Shown here: piece after piece, positions 22,916 through 36,200 of the stretch | Numbering within the stretch: position 1 is the first letter of the stretch | Layout: the number at the start of each line of letters is the position of its first letter | DNA from: Diploscapter coronatus | Taxonomy: Eukaryota > Nematoda > Chromadorea > Rhabditida > Rhabditidae | DNA length: 64,000 nucleotides | Reading direction: 5' to 3' | Assembly (NCBI GenBank): GCA_964036155.1 | Contig: OZ038422.1 | Span: forward strand, 44,167,201 to 44,231,200 | Program-made: the position numbers and the translations under genes | Notes under the pieces: generated by a model | What the model was told of the DNA's origin: nothing | The model's input: the letters and a program-made list of their open reading frames with translations, nothing else | The model's database searches: none

Positions 22916-23759
22916 CCATTCCATACAAAAATGGAGAATCGTTAGGAAGGGCTTGGCACAGCCCGATATAGATTTCCCTGAAAATAGGCCCAAACAATGT
23001 AATTGGGGATGGGGAATCCGAAAATCGAGATCCCGGAGCTCGGGCGCGCGTTCTTTACGCTACAGTAAATGACGTACTGAAAATTTTTAAAGTCGTTAGA
23101 AAGCATCTAAATTGATCAAATTTGGTATTAAACTTTGTTTCGATGAGAAAAACAACTTTTGTTCTGGAAATTTCCCGATCCGATGTTTATATAAAAGTTA
23201 TAGGCTGAAAAGTGTCAAAATTGGCCAAAGCAACGACACTTTTGATAATTACACCTGTAAAACACGATTAGCCGCAACAAATTTTAGCATGATAATAAAG
23301 TTGAGCCCTCGGGGCCCATAACGGTATAGGTCACGTCGCACAAAGTCGCGTATCCTTAGAGTTTTGATTTTTTGAAAATTTGTGATTCATGCTAAATTTG
23401 CTGTGGCTAATCGTGTTTTACAGGTGTAATTATCAAAAGTGTCGTTGCTTTGGCCAATTTTAACATTTTTCAGCCTATAACTTTTTATGTAAGCATCGGA
23501 TCGGAAAATTTTCTTTAAAAAAAAGTTATTTATCTCGTCGAGCTACATCGTTTGGTATAGGTATTGGCCGGGTTATATGCTTCTGGGTGATTTTCGAGTA
23601 CGTCATTTACTGTAGCGTAAAGAACGCGCGTCCGAGCTCCGGGATCTCGATTTTCGGATTCCCCATCCCCAATTACATTGTTTGGGCCTATTTTCAGGGA
23701 AATCTATATCGGGCTGTGCCAAGCCCTTCCTAACGATTCTCCATTTTTGTATGGAATGG
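22916..23759. mobile_element. Foldback (long inverted repeat) element
   Basis: An 844-bp stretch that is an imperfect palindrome over its whole length, centred near 23338. Outer arms of about 160 bp are almost identical: ccattccatacaaaaatgga on the left against its complement ending ggaatgg on the right, including the GC-rich gagatcccggagctcgggcg. Inner arms at about 23190-23290 and 23385-23490 also match (aagcaacgacacttttgata). Only the segments near 23100-23180 and 23500-23590 have diverged. It has no transposase-like frame, so it is probably a non-autonomous foldback transposon or a recent inverted duplication. No clear target duplication. Confidence 0.88.
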
Positions 23760-25137
23760 CTAATACACTGCAATATCCGTTATACAGGGTGTTTCAAGTT
23801 TATCTTCCCAATTTACTTTTTGAATAACTTTTATTTTTCATCCAAATTGAGTACGGTTTTTGCATGATACTCTCTCTACCTTATGGTTTTGGTTGGTACA
23901 ACTCTTGAGTTGAAACCAATTACCCATATTATGGATGTATAACTTACAGGACACATGATCTACGGTAACGTTGCTCTCACATTGTGATTCTTCACTTTTT
24001 GGTTTGTAAAGGATAATCATATGAGCAAGCATTTTTTTTTCTAAATCCTTCAGACATTTTACGAAATTTGAAAGGTAGACTGATAATTTTATCATTACAT
24101 TCCAACCGGAACAATTCAAATTTATGATTAATCTTTATTGGTTGTAGTGAAAGGTCATGACGATAATAGCACTTCAATGCTGTACAATTTCTTCGAATAA
24201 ACTTTTTTTTTTTTAAATATATAGTACAAGATATAACATTGATGATGATTTTTACAGTTCACTTTCGTAATTTTTCTATTATTAATCACAGAGATGTTGA
24301 CAGTGCAAAGAATCTGCACTACACTGTCAGCATTCATGGAATTGAAATTGAACGGCAGCGAAAGATTGAAGAGGAACACAGAATAACTGAGAAAAGGGTA
24401 AGAATTGAACAGCAGGAGGTCATCGAAGAAAGGGGGGCAATCGAGGAAAGGTTGATTGATTTAGAATCTATGGGATATTACCATCGAGCACTGTATTAGG
24501 ACCTGACGGGAATGGATTTTTGCGTATTCAGAAACGAAACGATAATTTCTGTCTATCCCTAATACTGTAGAAGAAGACATTTTCTATTTAAATAGAAGAT
24601 TCTATTAGTCTATTTCCTATTGCTCTGCTAGACCGCATGCAATCCATTCCATATTATCATTTCTCATATTCTCATATTTTATCAGCTTTAGCTGTCATTC
24701 TAGATGCTATGTTCTTTTCGACTGTTAACAGAATGCATTTGAGAGGATAACAAAAACTGAACAGAAAGATTTTTTGTCTGAAATGGCGCAGTTTTTGCAA
24801 TGAATGACATTTGATAAGGCAGCCAGTCGATGGAGAGATAATAGATTCAACCATCCAAAGCAGACTAGCCTATTCGAGAAATATTCAAAAATTAGACTTT
24901 GCAATTCTGAACGAGGGAAGCCTACAATTAATGATAAACAATTGCAATTCTTTCGATTTAAGTCGAGAAAATATTAAAAACTATGAAAAAGCGCAAAATA
25001 TATGAAAAATTGGGAGCAAAAATGGAAAATTCAAATATTCCTCTTCGAAAAATTTGAGCACATTTTACGCATCCGTAAGTTTGCCAGTATTCAACGATAA
25101 TCAATCAGGTCAAAATAACGATTGCCAAGGAATATCA
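23760..25137. other. Intergenic, one possible coiled-coil fragment
   Basis: AT-rich. Apart from the coiled-coil frame at 24239-24499, no coding exon or repeat was recognised. Confidence 0.45.
24239..24499 (+). CDS. Possible coiled-coil peptide or gene fragment
   Basis: 86-codon frame whose second half is strikingly charged and heptad-like: IEIERQRKIEEEHRITEKRV, then IEQQEVIEERGAIEERL. A splice-like acceptor (atcacag at about 24290) and donor (gtaaga at about 24400) occur inside it, so it may be one exon of a broken gene. No family was recognised and no other exons were found. Confidence 0.25.
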   Translation: MMMIFTVHFRNFSIINHRDVDSAKNLHYTVSIHGIEIERQRKIEEEHRITEKRVRIEQQEVIEERGAIEERLIDLESMGYYHRALY

Positions 25138-25230
25138 GTGGTGGTATTTTTTGCTAAAAAAGCTCATGCTATAGCATGAGTTCTAGTACGACTTAAAAAT
25201 TCGTGCTAAAAGACTAAAAAATACCACCAC
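25138..25230. repeat. Short inverted-repeat element at duplication breakpoint
   Basis: 93 bp with perfect 15-bp terminal inverted repeats (gtggtggtatttttt and aaaaaataccaccac) and an inner palindrome ctcatgctatagcatgag. Its right end is immediately followed by the first base of the duplicated CHK-gene segment at 25231. Confidence 0.8.
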
Positions 25231-25955
25231 AGGATCTTATTCGGAGAACTAGAAACGCTGTCAGGGAAGTGAGCGAAAAAACATGCATTGATCGTGAATA
25301 GTATCAATAAAGATCTGGGTTAGAAGAAAAGAATAATAAAATAAAGAAAAACTGAAATCGTTTTAGGCATTGCGCTGGTGCTATGTCATTCCGATATGTA
25401 TTCAAGAAATTTAATGGTCGATGATAATTATAAATTGAAGGCTGTTCTAGATCTACAAGTATGCATGACTAAGAATTTGTCGTATGAATATTGCACCATT
25501 TTAGGGTGTTCGATATGGAAATTGTGCTGAAGATGTTATGTTCTTACTATTTGATGTTTTGCCAGGGAAGGATCGGCGAATTTTTGTCAATCACTATTTC
25601 GCCGAATTTTACAAGATTCTTGTTCACAAATGTAGAGGCGAACCACCATATTTGTTCAAAGATGTGAAAAACTTGTGTCATTAGAATCCAATTATTATTT
25701 TTTTTTCAGCTGAGGGAATCCTTGTATAGATTATCAGAATTAGGAGCACTATTCCTTGCAAGATGTGAATGGCTTGAACGGGAAAAGACAATGGAGAATG
25801 TGAAAGATGTTTCGAAAGAAACGGTTATTTTCGTCTTTCAATGAATGAAGATAACATTACTTCAGGCTCAGCTCGTTCTTGACGATAAGTTCGAGGCCCT
25901 GTTGGAAGATTTTCTCTTCTATCACGAAAGAAACAAGCGAATTTTCAAAATGTAG
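25231..25955 (+). pseudogene. Truncated, frameshifted copy of the CHK-like kinase gene
   Basis: Contains the equivalents of exons 7 (partial) to 12 of the 10796-12610 gene with introns and splice sites retained, so it arose from DNA rather than from mRNA. The first five and a half exons, including the nucleotide-binding region, are absent. A one-base insertion in the A run near 25277 shifts the frame before the catalytic loop and leads to an early stop. Later exons remain almost unchanged, which points to a recent event. Confidence 0.88.
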
Positions 25956-26871
25956 ATGAATAAATGAAATTTCTCATGATTTTACTAGGAAAAGTTTATT
26001 TGTGCGAGTTTTGGATTGGAAGTGGTTGTATATTTTTATATGCGAGTGTTTGGTCCGAATTACGTAAGGAGCCTCCTGCTCTCCAGCCACATCCATAGCT
26101 CATCTTTCTTTACCTCTCACTTTCTCACTCTATTTCTGGTTTACCATATGCCCTATATTTTTCCTGAAACTATCAATTTCCTGTATCTCAATCAAAAGTT
26201 TACGCTTGTTCAAATGATTTTTAAAATGAATATTTTGGATTATCTCATTAAAAATGGAAAACTGTTCATAATTTTTTTTATGAATTATTAGACGAAATTG
26301 ATTTTTTAGGAATTAAAATTTTGTAGTTTCTAGGAATAATTCGAAATTGTTTCCCAAACTCAAACTTTGACATCGCTGATGAAATGCGTCCATAGTTTTC
26401 ATTTGATCGAATGAGTGAAATCTCTGAATGCCGGCAATTTGGAGCTAATCATGCCTTCCACAAGAGGGTGGCAGGGACATAGATGTGGCTAACTAAATCT
26501 GCTCATCAATCTCGCATTTTCCCTCCTTTTCCTCTCTGCTCCAAGGTCATCAACTCATTTGTTGTTTGTCTCATTGGCACCTTCTTTCGAGATTCTTTGA
26601 TATCGCCTTCAGAAATTATCATAAATTACAGTTCTAACTTTTCTTCTATATTTTTGCCCAAGCTCTATTGTGTTTTGTGATTCCAGAAAAATATCTATCA
26701 TTAAGATTCTTTATTCATTCTCTTCGCTCATCATGATCTACATAGCGCGTCAAAAGATGAGACTGGTAAAGTATTTTTTCAATTCTAAGCGAGATAAGCG
26801 AAAGCAATAATTTCGTTTGAACCTGGACAGTATAATTTTCTAGACTAAATTTTCTAACTTTTTCGTGAATT
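25231..26871 (+). repeat. Segmental duplication, derived copy
   Basis: Copy of 11887-13505, same orientation, about 13.3 kb away. Differences are scattered single bases and short indels (an extra A near 25277; extra bases near 26275-26310). The right boundary lies just after gaatt at 26867-26871. Confidence 0.95.
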
Positions 26872-28859
26872 CATTTTTCAATAGTCTCATGCTCAAATCT
26901 AAAAGTGATCCAGACTCTCGCGAACCCTGAATTCGGCCAGCATCGACTTAGTATTAGAAGTTAGGGAGTAAGACAAGGATGTGCATTTTCTGCCTTCTGT
27001 CAGACAAGTCGTTTCTGAGTTCTAAGGACACTTGGCTAGGTTGGATGCAAATTGGGAAGGAGCCGAAAAGGCAAAGAAAGCGCGAAATTGGATCCCCTTC
27101 CTTCCTTTCTATTTTCCATTTGTATGAGAATATGCCACTTCTGTCTTCGAGATATCCGCAGACATACATGCAAACATCGCCGCGGCTATATCCAGTTTTG
27201 ATAAATTCGCAGTTCAAGAGCTATAAATTTATTAGCGAGGTTTCTGAATTTATGTTGTGAAATCCACAACTCTCTTCTTTATTTATTTATTTATGGTACT
27301 TTTCAGATGTGAATTCTTGTAAAGCTGACATTAAATCTTCAACACGCATTATTTTCACTGTTGAAAATTTGTTTTACTTGAATGAATTCGTAAATTTTGT
27401 TCTCAATTATTTGTAAATTTTCTTGAACGTATCGTAGTAAAATGTTTGCGGTTCCTCAATTCATGAATTGTTGCAAAGTGGTGTGTGAGAGCGTGGATGG
27501 AGTATGCAAATTGTGTTCCGTTCGAAGGAAGGAAAAGGAAGAGGACCGCCGATCAAAGAGTGAGTAGAGAAGATGGGAACTGCTAACTGCTGCGATTTGA
27601 TGAGATCCATACCCATTTGGGGATTCGGCAAAGAAAAAGGAAGGAAGGAACCGACAATCTCGAGTCTCCATCCAGAAACAGAACTACACCAACGTTCGCA
27701 GCCTATCGCCTTACTTATTTTCCCAAACTAGTCCACCATTCCGCTGCAATTCCCTAGCTGCTCTTTCATTTTCCATTCATTTCTCCACTTCCTTTGTTTG
27801 TTCAAAATGCCGTAATATGAGCGGCGATTTCAGGATAATGCGCGAGTGGACAAGCGTAAAATTTAATCTCACCACTGTACGAGTTTAGGTCAATAAAAGG
27901 AACATTAGCAGCATTTTAGTTTTACTCATCCTAACTCTTAGTCGCCAGGAAAATATTTCGTTAAAGTTGTTATTTCATAAAGTAAGAATTTTTTAAAGGT
28001 GAAACTTTTAAACCAATTCTTGCACAAGTATTTCTTTAGGCGTGCGAATAATGACAGCTAAAATGTGAATCTAGAAAATAAATTAGTTTACTTCACGATT
28101 TTAGTTTCATTTTTTTTATGTAAAAACCACCACAAACGTTGTTATTTCAAGTTTTTCTGCACGTATCTTGTATCTACTCGACATTCACATGTGGCCGCTT
28201 GCTGGCTGCTCCTGCAGCTTCGAAAACAAAAGCAAATCTCGGCAACAAATTGTGAAAGAGTGAAGGAGTGAGGAGTGGGAAAGAGAATTATGGCTGAATG
28301 AAATGACTGGAGGAGGGCAGAACTACGCTACTAAATAAATTTCACACCAGGGCAAGCAGAACGATGGAGGCAGCCATTATTTTTTACTGTTCTCGAGCAA
28401 TTCCGTGTCACTTCGAATTTCACGATTTTCGACTTTTATGCGAAGGATCGTAGATTTTAATTTGTGCACTTTTATTTTTTATCAAATATTTCAAGATTCA
28501 GTATATTTTGCAAAGTTATTCATCAATTTCTTTGTTGCCGTCATTCTGTATTCGCGTTTTCTTTCAAATTGGCTCAAACTATGCAACGCGTTCGAAGAAA
28601 TATCAACGAATCAAAGATGAAATTGTGGTCAACTTTTCTGATCCAATTGAAGAAAATCTGCATATCGATTTGTGGTTGGGATAATAAATTGCGCTTTATC
28701 TTTTTGTCGGACGAGAATGTGAACGAAACAAATCGACTCGTATGTGGATGAAGACAGCCGATTGGCAGAAGCAGAGGCATTGCAAGACAGAGACAAAGAC
28801 AGGCTGATATGCTGGTCCGAGCCGAGTCTGCACTGGTTCATCTCATAATTACAACGGAC

Positions 28860-29100
28860 TTTCTCTCTCGTGCTCTCTCTCCCTCTCTTTCTAACTCCCT
28901 CTCTCTCTATCTCGAACTCCCTCTCTGATAAGCCAACTGTCAGTTGTCGTAGAGACCAACTCAGTGCCTCTCTCTCGAGAGTACCTCCCTGCCTCCCTGC
29001 TTACCTCCTGGCAAGGTCCCTCCAACTTGTTCCTCTCCTCCTTCTCTTCCTTCCCGTTTCTCCCGTTGTTTTTCTCTCTGTCCATCTCACCTTTCAACAA
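28860..29100. repeat. Pyrimidine-rich low-complexity tract
   Basis: Imperfect ctctctccctctct runs over about 240 bp on the plus strand. The translated frame is low-complexity Ser/Leu/Pro, not a recognisable protein. Confidence 0.7.
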
Positions 29101-31982
29101 AGTTCCTACTTATTTCAGGTCCCGCTGCAAAAGAAACATTTGACATTTCTGTATAAAAAATCGTCCATCTTGTTAACATTTTTAACTTTCAAAATTGTAA
29201 CGCTCTTTGCTAGCCATCAATATTATTCCATAGAGCAGGTCTTTGCATGACAACTCTTATGACTACTACAGCTGATCTTCATTTTCACCATTCTCTAAAA
29301 TCGTAGTTCAAGATATTCCCAAGCAATTTGTATTTTCCACGATTTCGAATCGCGATAATTCTGCAACACAATTCAGGAAGATTAGCCTAATTGTAGGTGT
29401 CTTCCCTGCATTAATTTGTCAAATGTCGCGAAATCTTTGCGAGGAACCAAAGTTTTTATAATCTCATTATCTTGTACATCAACAGGAAAAAATCCAATTA
29501 ATTCTTTATCATTTCGCTCTTCACATTCGAGTTTGTTAATTAAATTACATATGTTTTCGATTACTTTTTCTCCTTGCACCTAGCTAATTTTTTCACGCTC
29601 ACGATAGAATATTTTATCAGCGCTGTTGCTTTGTGTACATTCTTGAATTGTGAATACACTGCTCGTTACTCGTCTTTACTCTCTTCCTTATACGCAGCTA
29701 TTCAGTCATTCAAAGATTCAAAGAGTCACTTCTCTTAACTTTGGCTACTAAACTGCCTGAGGTCAAATTCAGCTGCAATGGAGAAGATGCAAAATGGTCT
29801 ATGGGGAAGCAGAGAGGAAGGGAGAGAAACGAAGAAGACGAGCATTTTGACAGACAAAGAGCGGAGAGAGAGAGGAAAGATGCAGCTGAGAGGCCGTAGG
29901 CAGAAGAAGGTGCCGATGCCCATAGCTGAAGGCCGAAGCAAATCCGATTCCTTTTTGATGCCTTTCCTCATGCTTTCATGTCTTCACGCTGCAGACAAGT
30001 CAATGCATAACATCTCTACGAGATCCGCTTCTTTGTCCAACATAATTGAACATCTCCGCAATTTTTACTCGTTTTGTTTGCGTGAATTTGAGATTTTTCA
30101 TCTTTATCTATCACAGTTTAAAAGAGCGGGCGAGATTGTAATAAAATTACAGAATGAGCCAAGATATTATTTTTAAAACTTCTAAGTGAAACAAGCCAAA
30201 TCAAACATTTTCTTTTATCTTACTATACGTTAGAGTGCAACTGTTAGGCGTCATAGTTTCATTTAATTTGGGTCTGAAAAGTTTAATTCCTATGGTCTAA
30301 ACTTCAAATATAAAGAACGATCCAGATTTTGGCACACCTTTTAATTTTCTTGCGATATGTTCAGAAGGGGAACAAATTTAGAATAAGGCCAAACGTATGA
30401 AGGACCATTGAATGCAAAATGCATATCCTCTTATTTAATTATCCTTCGTGCTTTTCAATTCTCCTTTCCAGATTTTATCTTCGCATGTTATCAAAAAGTT
30501 ATTGGTTTTTGAAAATCATCTAACGATGTATTGCAATTACGCGGTCTATTGATGTGTTCACTCGATTCCAACTCCTCTTGCAAACCACTCATTATCCAAT
30601 TAGCTGACAGTTCGAAGGGTCCTTAATCGTCACTTGAATCTGAGCGCCATGTGGGATTGTCCTCCTTCCCTTAGGTGCATTTGAGCGGATCCTCTGCTAA
30701 TTTGTGCGTTGCCCGAGGGGCTGCTTTCCATTCCGTCCATTAGAATTGGAATCGGATAGATGCCCGCACTATTGACAATGATTATGAGCGGCACATCTTA
30801 ACTTCCCATTCGCTCTAAGCCCCTCCCTGCCATTCCCAATTACCCATGGACGAATCATTTGAACCTCTCGGCACACGAATTATAAGAGGCAAATTGAGGC
30901 AGAGACTAAGCAGATTAGGCCTCTTCTCCTGACTGACTGCCTGAACGTCTCTCGCGATTCGATTGTCAGGAGATGTAAATGCAAACCCATCTGGCTCATC
31001 CTGAGCATTTGATTCGTCGAATTCAAGATTTCACAGAATTCCTCCATTTTATCTGATTCCAACTCGACTTCCAATACAACTTACTCCGTGTCTCCCCACT
31101 TTTCACTTTTTATCTGCCTTGTATCTGTCGATTCTCGCTCTCTTCATTTTCTCCCACTGTTTCGCAGATTTCATTCTCCTGGGACAACTTTTTCTGCCTC
31201 TGCCTTCAAAATATCTCTTCGATCCTTGCCTGGGGGTATTCCTCATCCCATCTTCCCTCCCTTCCCCTCTCCCTCCTTCCTTCTGGTCAGTCTGTTTCCG
31301 GCCCGTTTATGTCACTTAGCTCATTAGCATCAAACATGCAACAACCTTTTATTCTTCTCTGCTTCTCTCAAATTTTCCTGCTAAATTTGTGACCTCTCGC
31401 GCTCTCGAATTCAGTCTCTCATTTCGGGCATCTATCATCTCACTTTCATCCACACCCATTCACTACATAAACAGCATAAATTAGGCAAAATACTAAAATT
31501 TATGAGAATGGTCTAATTTAAACAAAGTTATTGCATTTTTTAAAGAAAAATCGACTTGATTTCTCTGCGAAGTGTAAAGCATGTTGGATTAAATTATGCC
31601 GTTCGCGTTCTGCCAATCGCAATATCGAATTAGCTGCTTTGCCACACATCAATTGCCATTCCTCGCGAGCCGTTTCTTCGATTTTACACTTCTCAATGAC
31701 AACTTCCTTTCCTCATTTTGATGGTGAAAAATGGTTTGTTATTGACGGGGTTAATTGACGAATTTATTTATTTTCGATAAAATCAGGATGATCTTTCGAC
31801 GATTTGTTTCGCTAATTTGTCAAGTTATTGATTTTCCAAGTGATACAAAAAAAAATCTGAAGATTCTTTACCTCACAGATTTTTTCGTAGTAGTTTTCAC
31901 TTTGAGCGAATATCCAAAGTCACGACATAGAAGCTTTGATATCGAATCTGCCTATGAAATTGTCGAAAGTCCAATGAAGATC

Positions 31983-32003
31983 GCTCTCTCTCTCTCTCTC
32001 TCA
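31983..32003. repeat. CT microsatellite
   Basis: Perfect tctctctctctctctctctc run. Confidence 0.8.
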
Positions 32004-32222
32004 ACCGTCCAATTGTTTTCCATCTGCAGGTCATTTCTGTCCTCTGTGTGACAGTGCATCGTTTGTCTGTCCGCTCTACCGCCAACCCCCTCTGCCATTT
32101 TCTCGATTCCTTAATCCCTCAATTGCTCATCCCCTCATCCTCTCGGCATATTGCGTCTGACAGTGCCTCCAATGCCTGGATTAGCACGCTTTCTGCCCTC
32201 TGCCCTTCAGCTCCTATTTTGT

Positions 32223-32225
<3 letters not shown>

Positions 32226-32273
<48 letters not shown>
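32226..32273. repeat. CT microsatellite
   Basis: About 48 bp of (CT)n interrupted by gtctttc. Confidence 0.85.
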
Positions 32274-32274
<1 letters not shown>

Positions 32275-33233
32275 ATTGGTGCGGTATCTTTTTCCATTTC
32301 AAGGACTATCACAAACCACTTCCGATATCTATTCATAATCCGGAAATTTTACTATTGCGTGCTAAGGCCATATCAACTAACTTCTGTTCTCCTACATTCT
32401 CCCTTATCGACAGAATATACAATAGTCAGCACAACAACACCTCTCTTTAGTTCAACTTCATTGCTACTCGATTTTTACAACCAACATCTTTATTACCCAT
32501 CATAATTGTGTTTTTTCTCGTCAAATTTTATGCATACTATTGATGTATCGCGAGTGTATTCGATCGTATCGTGGACATTAAAATTTATCGAGTTATATGT
32601 AGGGACAAGATAATCTTCAGCATATTGAAGCAGAAGGAACGTGCGAGTTTATTAGTTGAAGGAGACGATAGAGTGAATCAGATGGAAAAGTGAGAGGTGA
32701 CAGCAAGGCGGCAGAGAGGGTGACATGTCCAGTCTCGCAGCTGTTTTCAAAGATCCAAAACTCCATCTACCGCATACATTCACCCTCTGCGTCTCTTTCG
32801 AACGTTCAAAAATAATATCGCTTTGAAAGTTTTAACAAATATTTATCATCTTCGGAGATTTTCCGATCCTCCGGCAAAACTGATTTCTTCACACACGCAT
32901 CTGATTAATGACCGCAGATAGACAGCACATTTCTCATGCACATTCAGCGCCAGCCTGGATATCGCAAGACAGAGCCACATATCTTTTATCTACCAGTTTA
33001 CACTAAATCCTAACTCTAATGAACCTCATTCTAAATATCTCCAAGTATTCGTTTTTCGCATAAACCAAAGTCTTATGCTATCGTGATCAATAACAAGACC
33101 AAACCTCTGATTCTTTTCGTGATTTTGTATCATTTTGTGTCGATTATATCTTTTCAAAGAATAATTTCAGAAATTTCGACTGCCTCTACCTTCACTTCAC
33201 TCGCTTTTGTGATTTCTAATCAGCCAGGCCGAA

Positions 33234-36200
33234 ATGCCTGTGCAAAGGCCCTGTTCTTATCCCTCAATATTCTTACTTTTACTGATTCTCCTCATCCGAA
33301 CGATATCCACCCTCTCGCAGCAGTCGATTGCAGAGGGACCCGAGGATTTGGTCACAAATGTCGGCGCAACTGTTACGCTAAAATGCAGGGTCGAAAATCA
33401 GGTAAGGTTATTTTAGAAATTTAAAATTGAAAAAGCGTATTTTGATCAGTAAACCTCAATAAGCTATCATTAGATAGTCGAAAATTCTGTCACATGTCAA
33501 GTTTTTATAGTTCATCAATCTAAAAATTGATTCAAAGGTATTCGTCTAAATTTCGGTCTAATTCGATCTAAAGATTTGAGCAAAGTGAATTAGAAAATGA
33601 GCATAACTTGTAACAGCAAGTACTTTCTCAGTTTCTTGCTCGCATTTCGTATAGAAAATTTGCAATAACATACTTTAAATGAATACTTGCAAACAGCATT
33701 ACTACGCTAGAAATCGAATGCATACCTCATTTACTACGGCTATTTTTGCACGAATTGAGGGTGTTTCGTCCAGCAATCCCCCTTCTTTTCAGCAATAATT
33801 CAGACGCGCCAGAAAAGTGGTCCCAAAGGAGAAATTTGAGGAGAAAAAATAGTCAAACTTTGAGCAGAAAGGGTCGATGGAAATTCAAGGAACTCACGCA
33901 ATTGAAAATATTCGATAAAAAAAAGTTATGAATTATGCAAATTTTTGTAGAAAGGAGCAGTTCAATGGATGAAGAATGGCTTCGGTCTCGGCGTCGATCG
34001 ACAACTCAAATTCTTCCCTCGATACTCGATGGTTGGCAGCATTGCTAACGGGGAGTACAATTTGCTGGTATCTTTTTTTACTCTATCGAAGGGTTTTCAC
34101 ATTACAGGGTGAAACTATAGTTACTGTTCAATTGTCACTTATAGATAATGAGAGTTATCGTAAAATTGCAATATCATAATACCCTAAATCATATCTGCAC
34201 TTGGTGGAGCTTTTAAGAGAATATCAGTACCGATAATGCGGTATCGAAAATTTTCATTTCATCATGGAGAACACTGTATTCTGAGAGCATAGACTTGAAT
34301 TAAAAATCGGACAGTATTTATGATGCATTCTGTAAAAGTAGTTCATCTAGTAGAACAAATGAGAACATTAATGTTTGATTTTAGCAAGTAAATTGTTAAA
34401 AATCTTATGTTTCAAGGTTCAGTAGTAACTTTTCCCAACTAGCCATTGATAGACTACTCTTTTCAAGCGATTTATCCCAGATCGAAAATGTGACAGTAAT
34501 GGACGACGATGTCTATGCGTGTCAAATTAGTGAAGCCGACAGCGAACCTGCAGTTGTATCGAACAAAGCTAAATTGACCGTTCTGGGTAAAATAAAAGCA
34601 CTAGAAATTCACAAAAAGGATAGTTTAGTTCGACCAACGATTCCTCGTCTGCAGAAAGCACAACATCAACCAGATGCGAAAGAAGGCGACCATATCTTGT
34701 CCGCCATTGCAGGAGAACCAATTTCGCATAGCTGCATCAGTCGGAAAGGTAAAAAGGACATAATGATCATCATATTTGTACGGAAGGGAAAAATTTTAGG
34801 ACGACCTCCTCCGAAGATAGGATGGGCAATCTCGTCAGATTCTGCTGGTAAACATATCATCTCGTGGATTGGAGAAACTCGAGCTAAATTCGGACATATC
34901 TATCGTGAGCCATGAGGAATGAGTAATCTGACCAAAATCTACTATTCCAGGAAATTCCCGATTGGATGATTCGTTGGAGGCAAATGTCGTCGAAGACATT
35001 CAGAGGGACTCGATCGCGTTCAGCACGATGAGTAATTTGACGTAAGAAATGCAACGAATGGTAATCATGGAAAAATCCGATTTCAGATACGTTCTGAAGC
35101 CCGAAGACGACAACCGATATTTGGTCTGCATGTCGCAACACGAAACTTTCCCCGACAAGGTAAAATTTTAGCAATTCACCGACAATTGAAAACTTTCAGG
35201 TAGAGGTTGACACAGTGAAACTATCGCTTCAATATGCACCTCGAGTAAATCTGACAATCGTGAGCCCTCCCTCGATGCATCTCAGAGAGGAAGGCTCTGC
35301 TCTGCTGGCCTGTAATGTCGACGCAAAACCGCTTGACAACATTCGAATCAGATGGTTCCGAAGTGGAGATGAAATTCCCAAACATACGACTGATGTGAGT
35401 CTTTGACTTGTTGAGAATTGATGACCCTCTTTCAAGTACATTGTACAAATCTATCTGATTGAGAATGCATTGCTGCAATGCAAAGATAGCTGAAGAAAAA
35501 ACCGACAGAACTGGAAATTTGCAGACATTTGCCTTCGAAAGCCTAAAGATGGAAGACCACAATGCGGAATATGCCTGTGAAGCAACGAACATAATCGGAA
35601 CGCAAAGGGGATCGCTGAAACTCAACGTTGCATGTGAGTCTAACAAATCGCCAATGGCGTGATTTCGTGATACTGATATCTGAGTCGAACTTTCAAAATT
35701 GTATCAATATTGATTAAGAAGAAACGGCTTTCACAAAATAAAAATTAAAAAAAAAAACGAAGATACAATCAGTTTCTCTAAAATAAATATCTTTCGAAAT
35801 TAAAATTCGAGTGAATTTGACTAACGAGAAAAAAATCCTCAAGTTCAGCTCGTTATAAGTAGAAAGTTGAGACTTCGTGAGAGCCTTGGTCAGACATTGC
35901 ACCTATATCAGCGTCGCGAAATTAATGAATAGCATTTTTGCAAACCATGGCAATTTAATAATGAAATAATTCAGTCTCTGGTCGAATTATGTCAACTCCA
36001 CAAGACAAAGAGGTCAATGAAGGCGACGACGTATCCTTCAGATGTGACTCGATTGGAAACCCTGCTCCAACAACGTTCTGGACCAAAGTTGGGGATGACC
36101 AGATATTGGCTCGAGGCGATACGTTAGTTGTTTTCTTCCATTAGCAAAAGTATCAAAGTTTGAAACAGGCTGCAGTATTCGTGCATTCTGTCCTTCGAGT

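Larger units (their letters stand above)
26872..33233. other. Gene-poor interval upstream of the SYG-1 gene
   Basis: Over 6 kb without a convincing gene. It contains an attt repeat (about 27278-27294), a pyrimidine-rich tract (28860-29100) and CT microsatellites (31983-32003, 32226-32273). Short frames in it are of low complexity or overlap frames on the other strand. It may hold long-range regulatory sequence for the downstream neuronal-type gene, which is inference from position only. Confidence 0.45.

Noticed and set aside
28870..29250. 126-codon frame
   Set aside because: Encoded by a CT-rich repeat tract; low-complexity Leu/Ser/Pro.
29778..30176. 132-codon frame rich in Lys/Arg/Glu
   Set aside because: Purine-rich low complexity in a gene-poor region, with an overlapping frame on the other strand and no recognisable domain.
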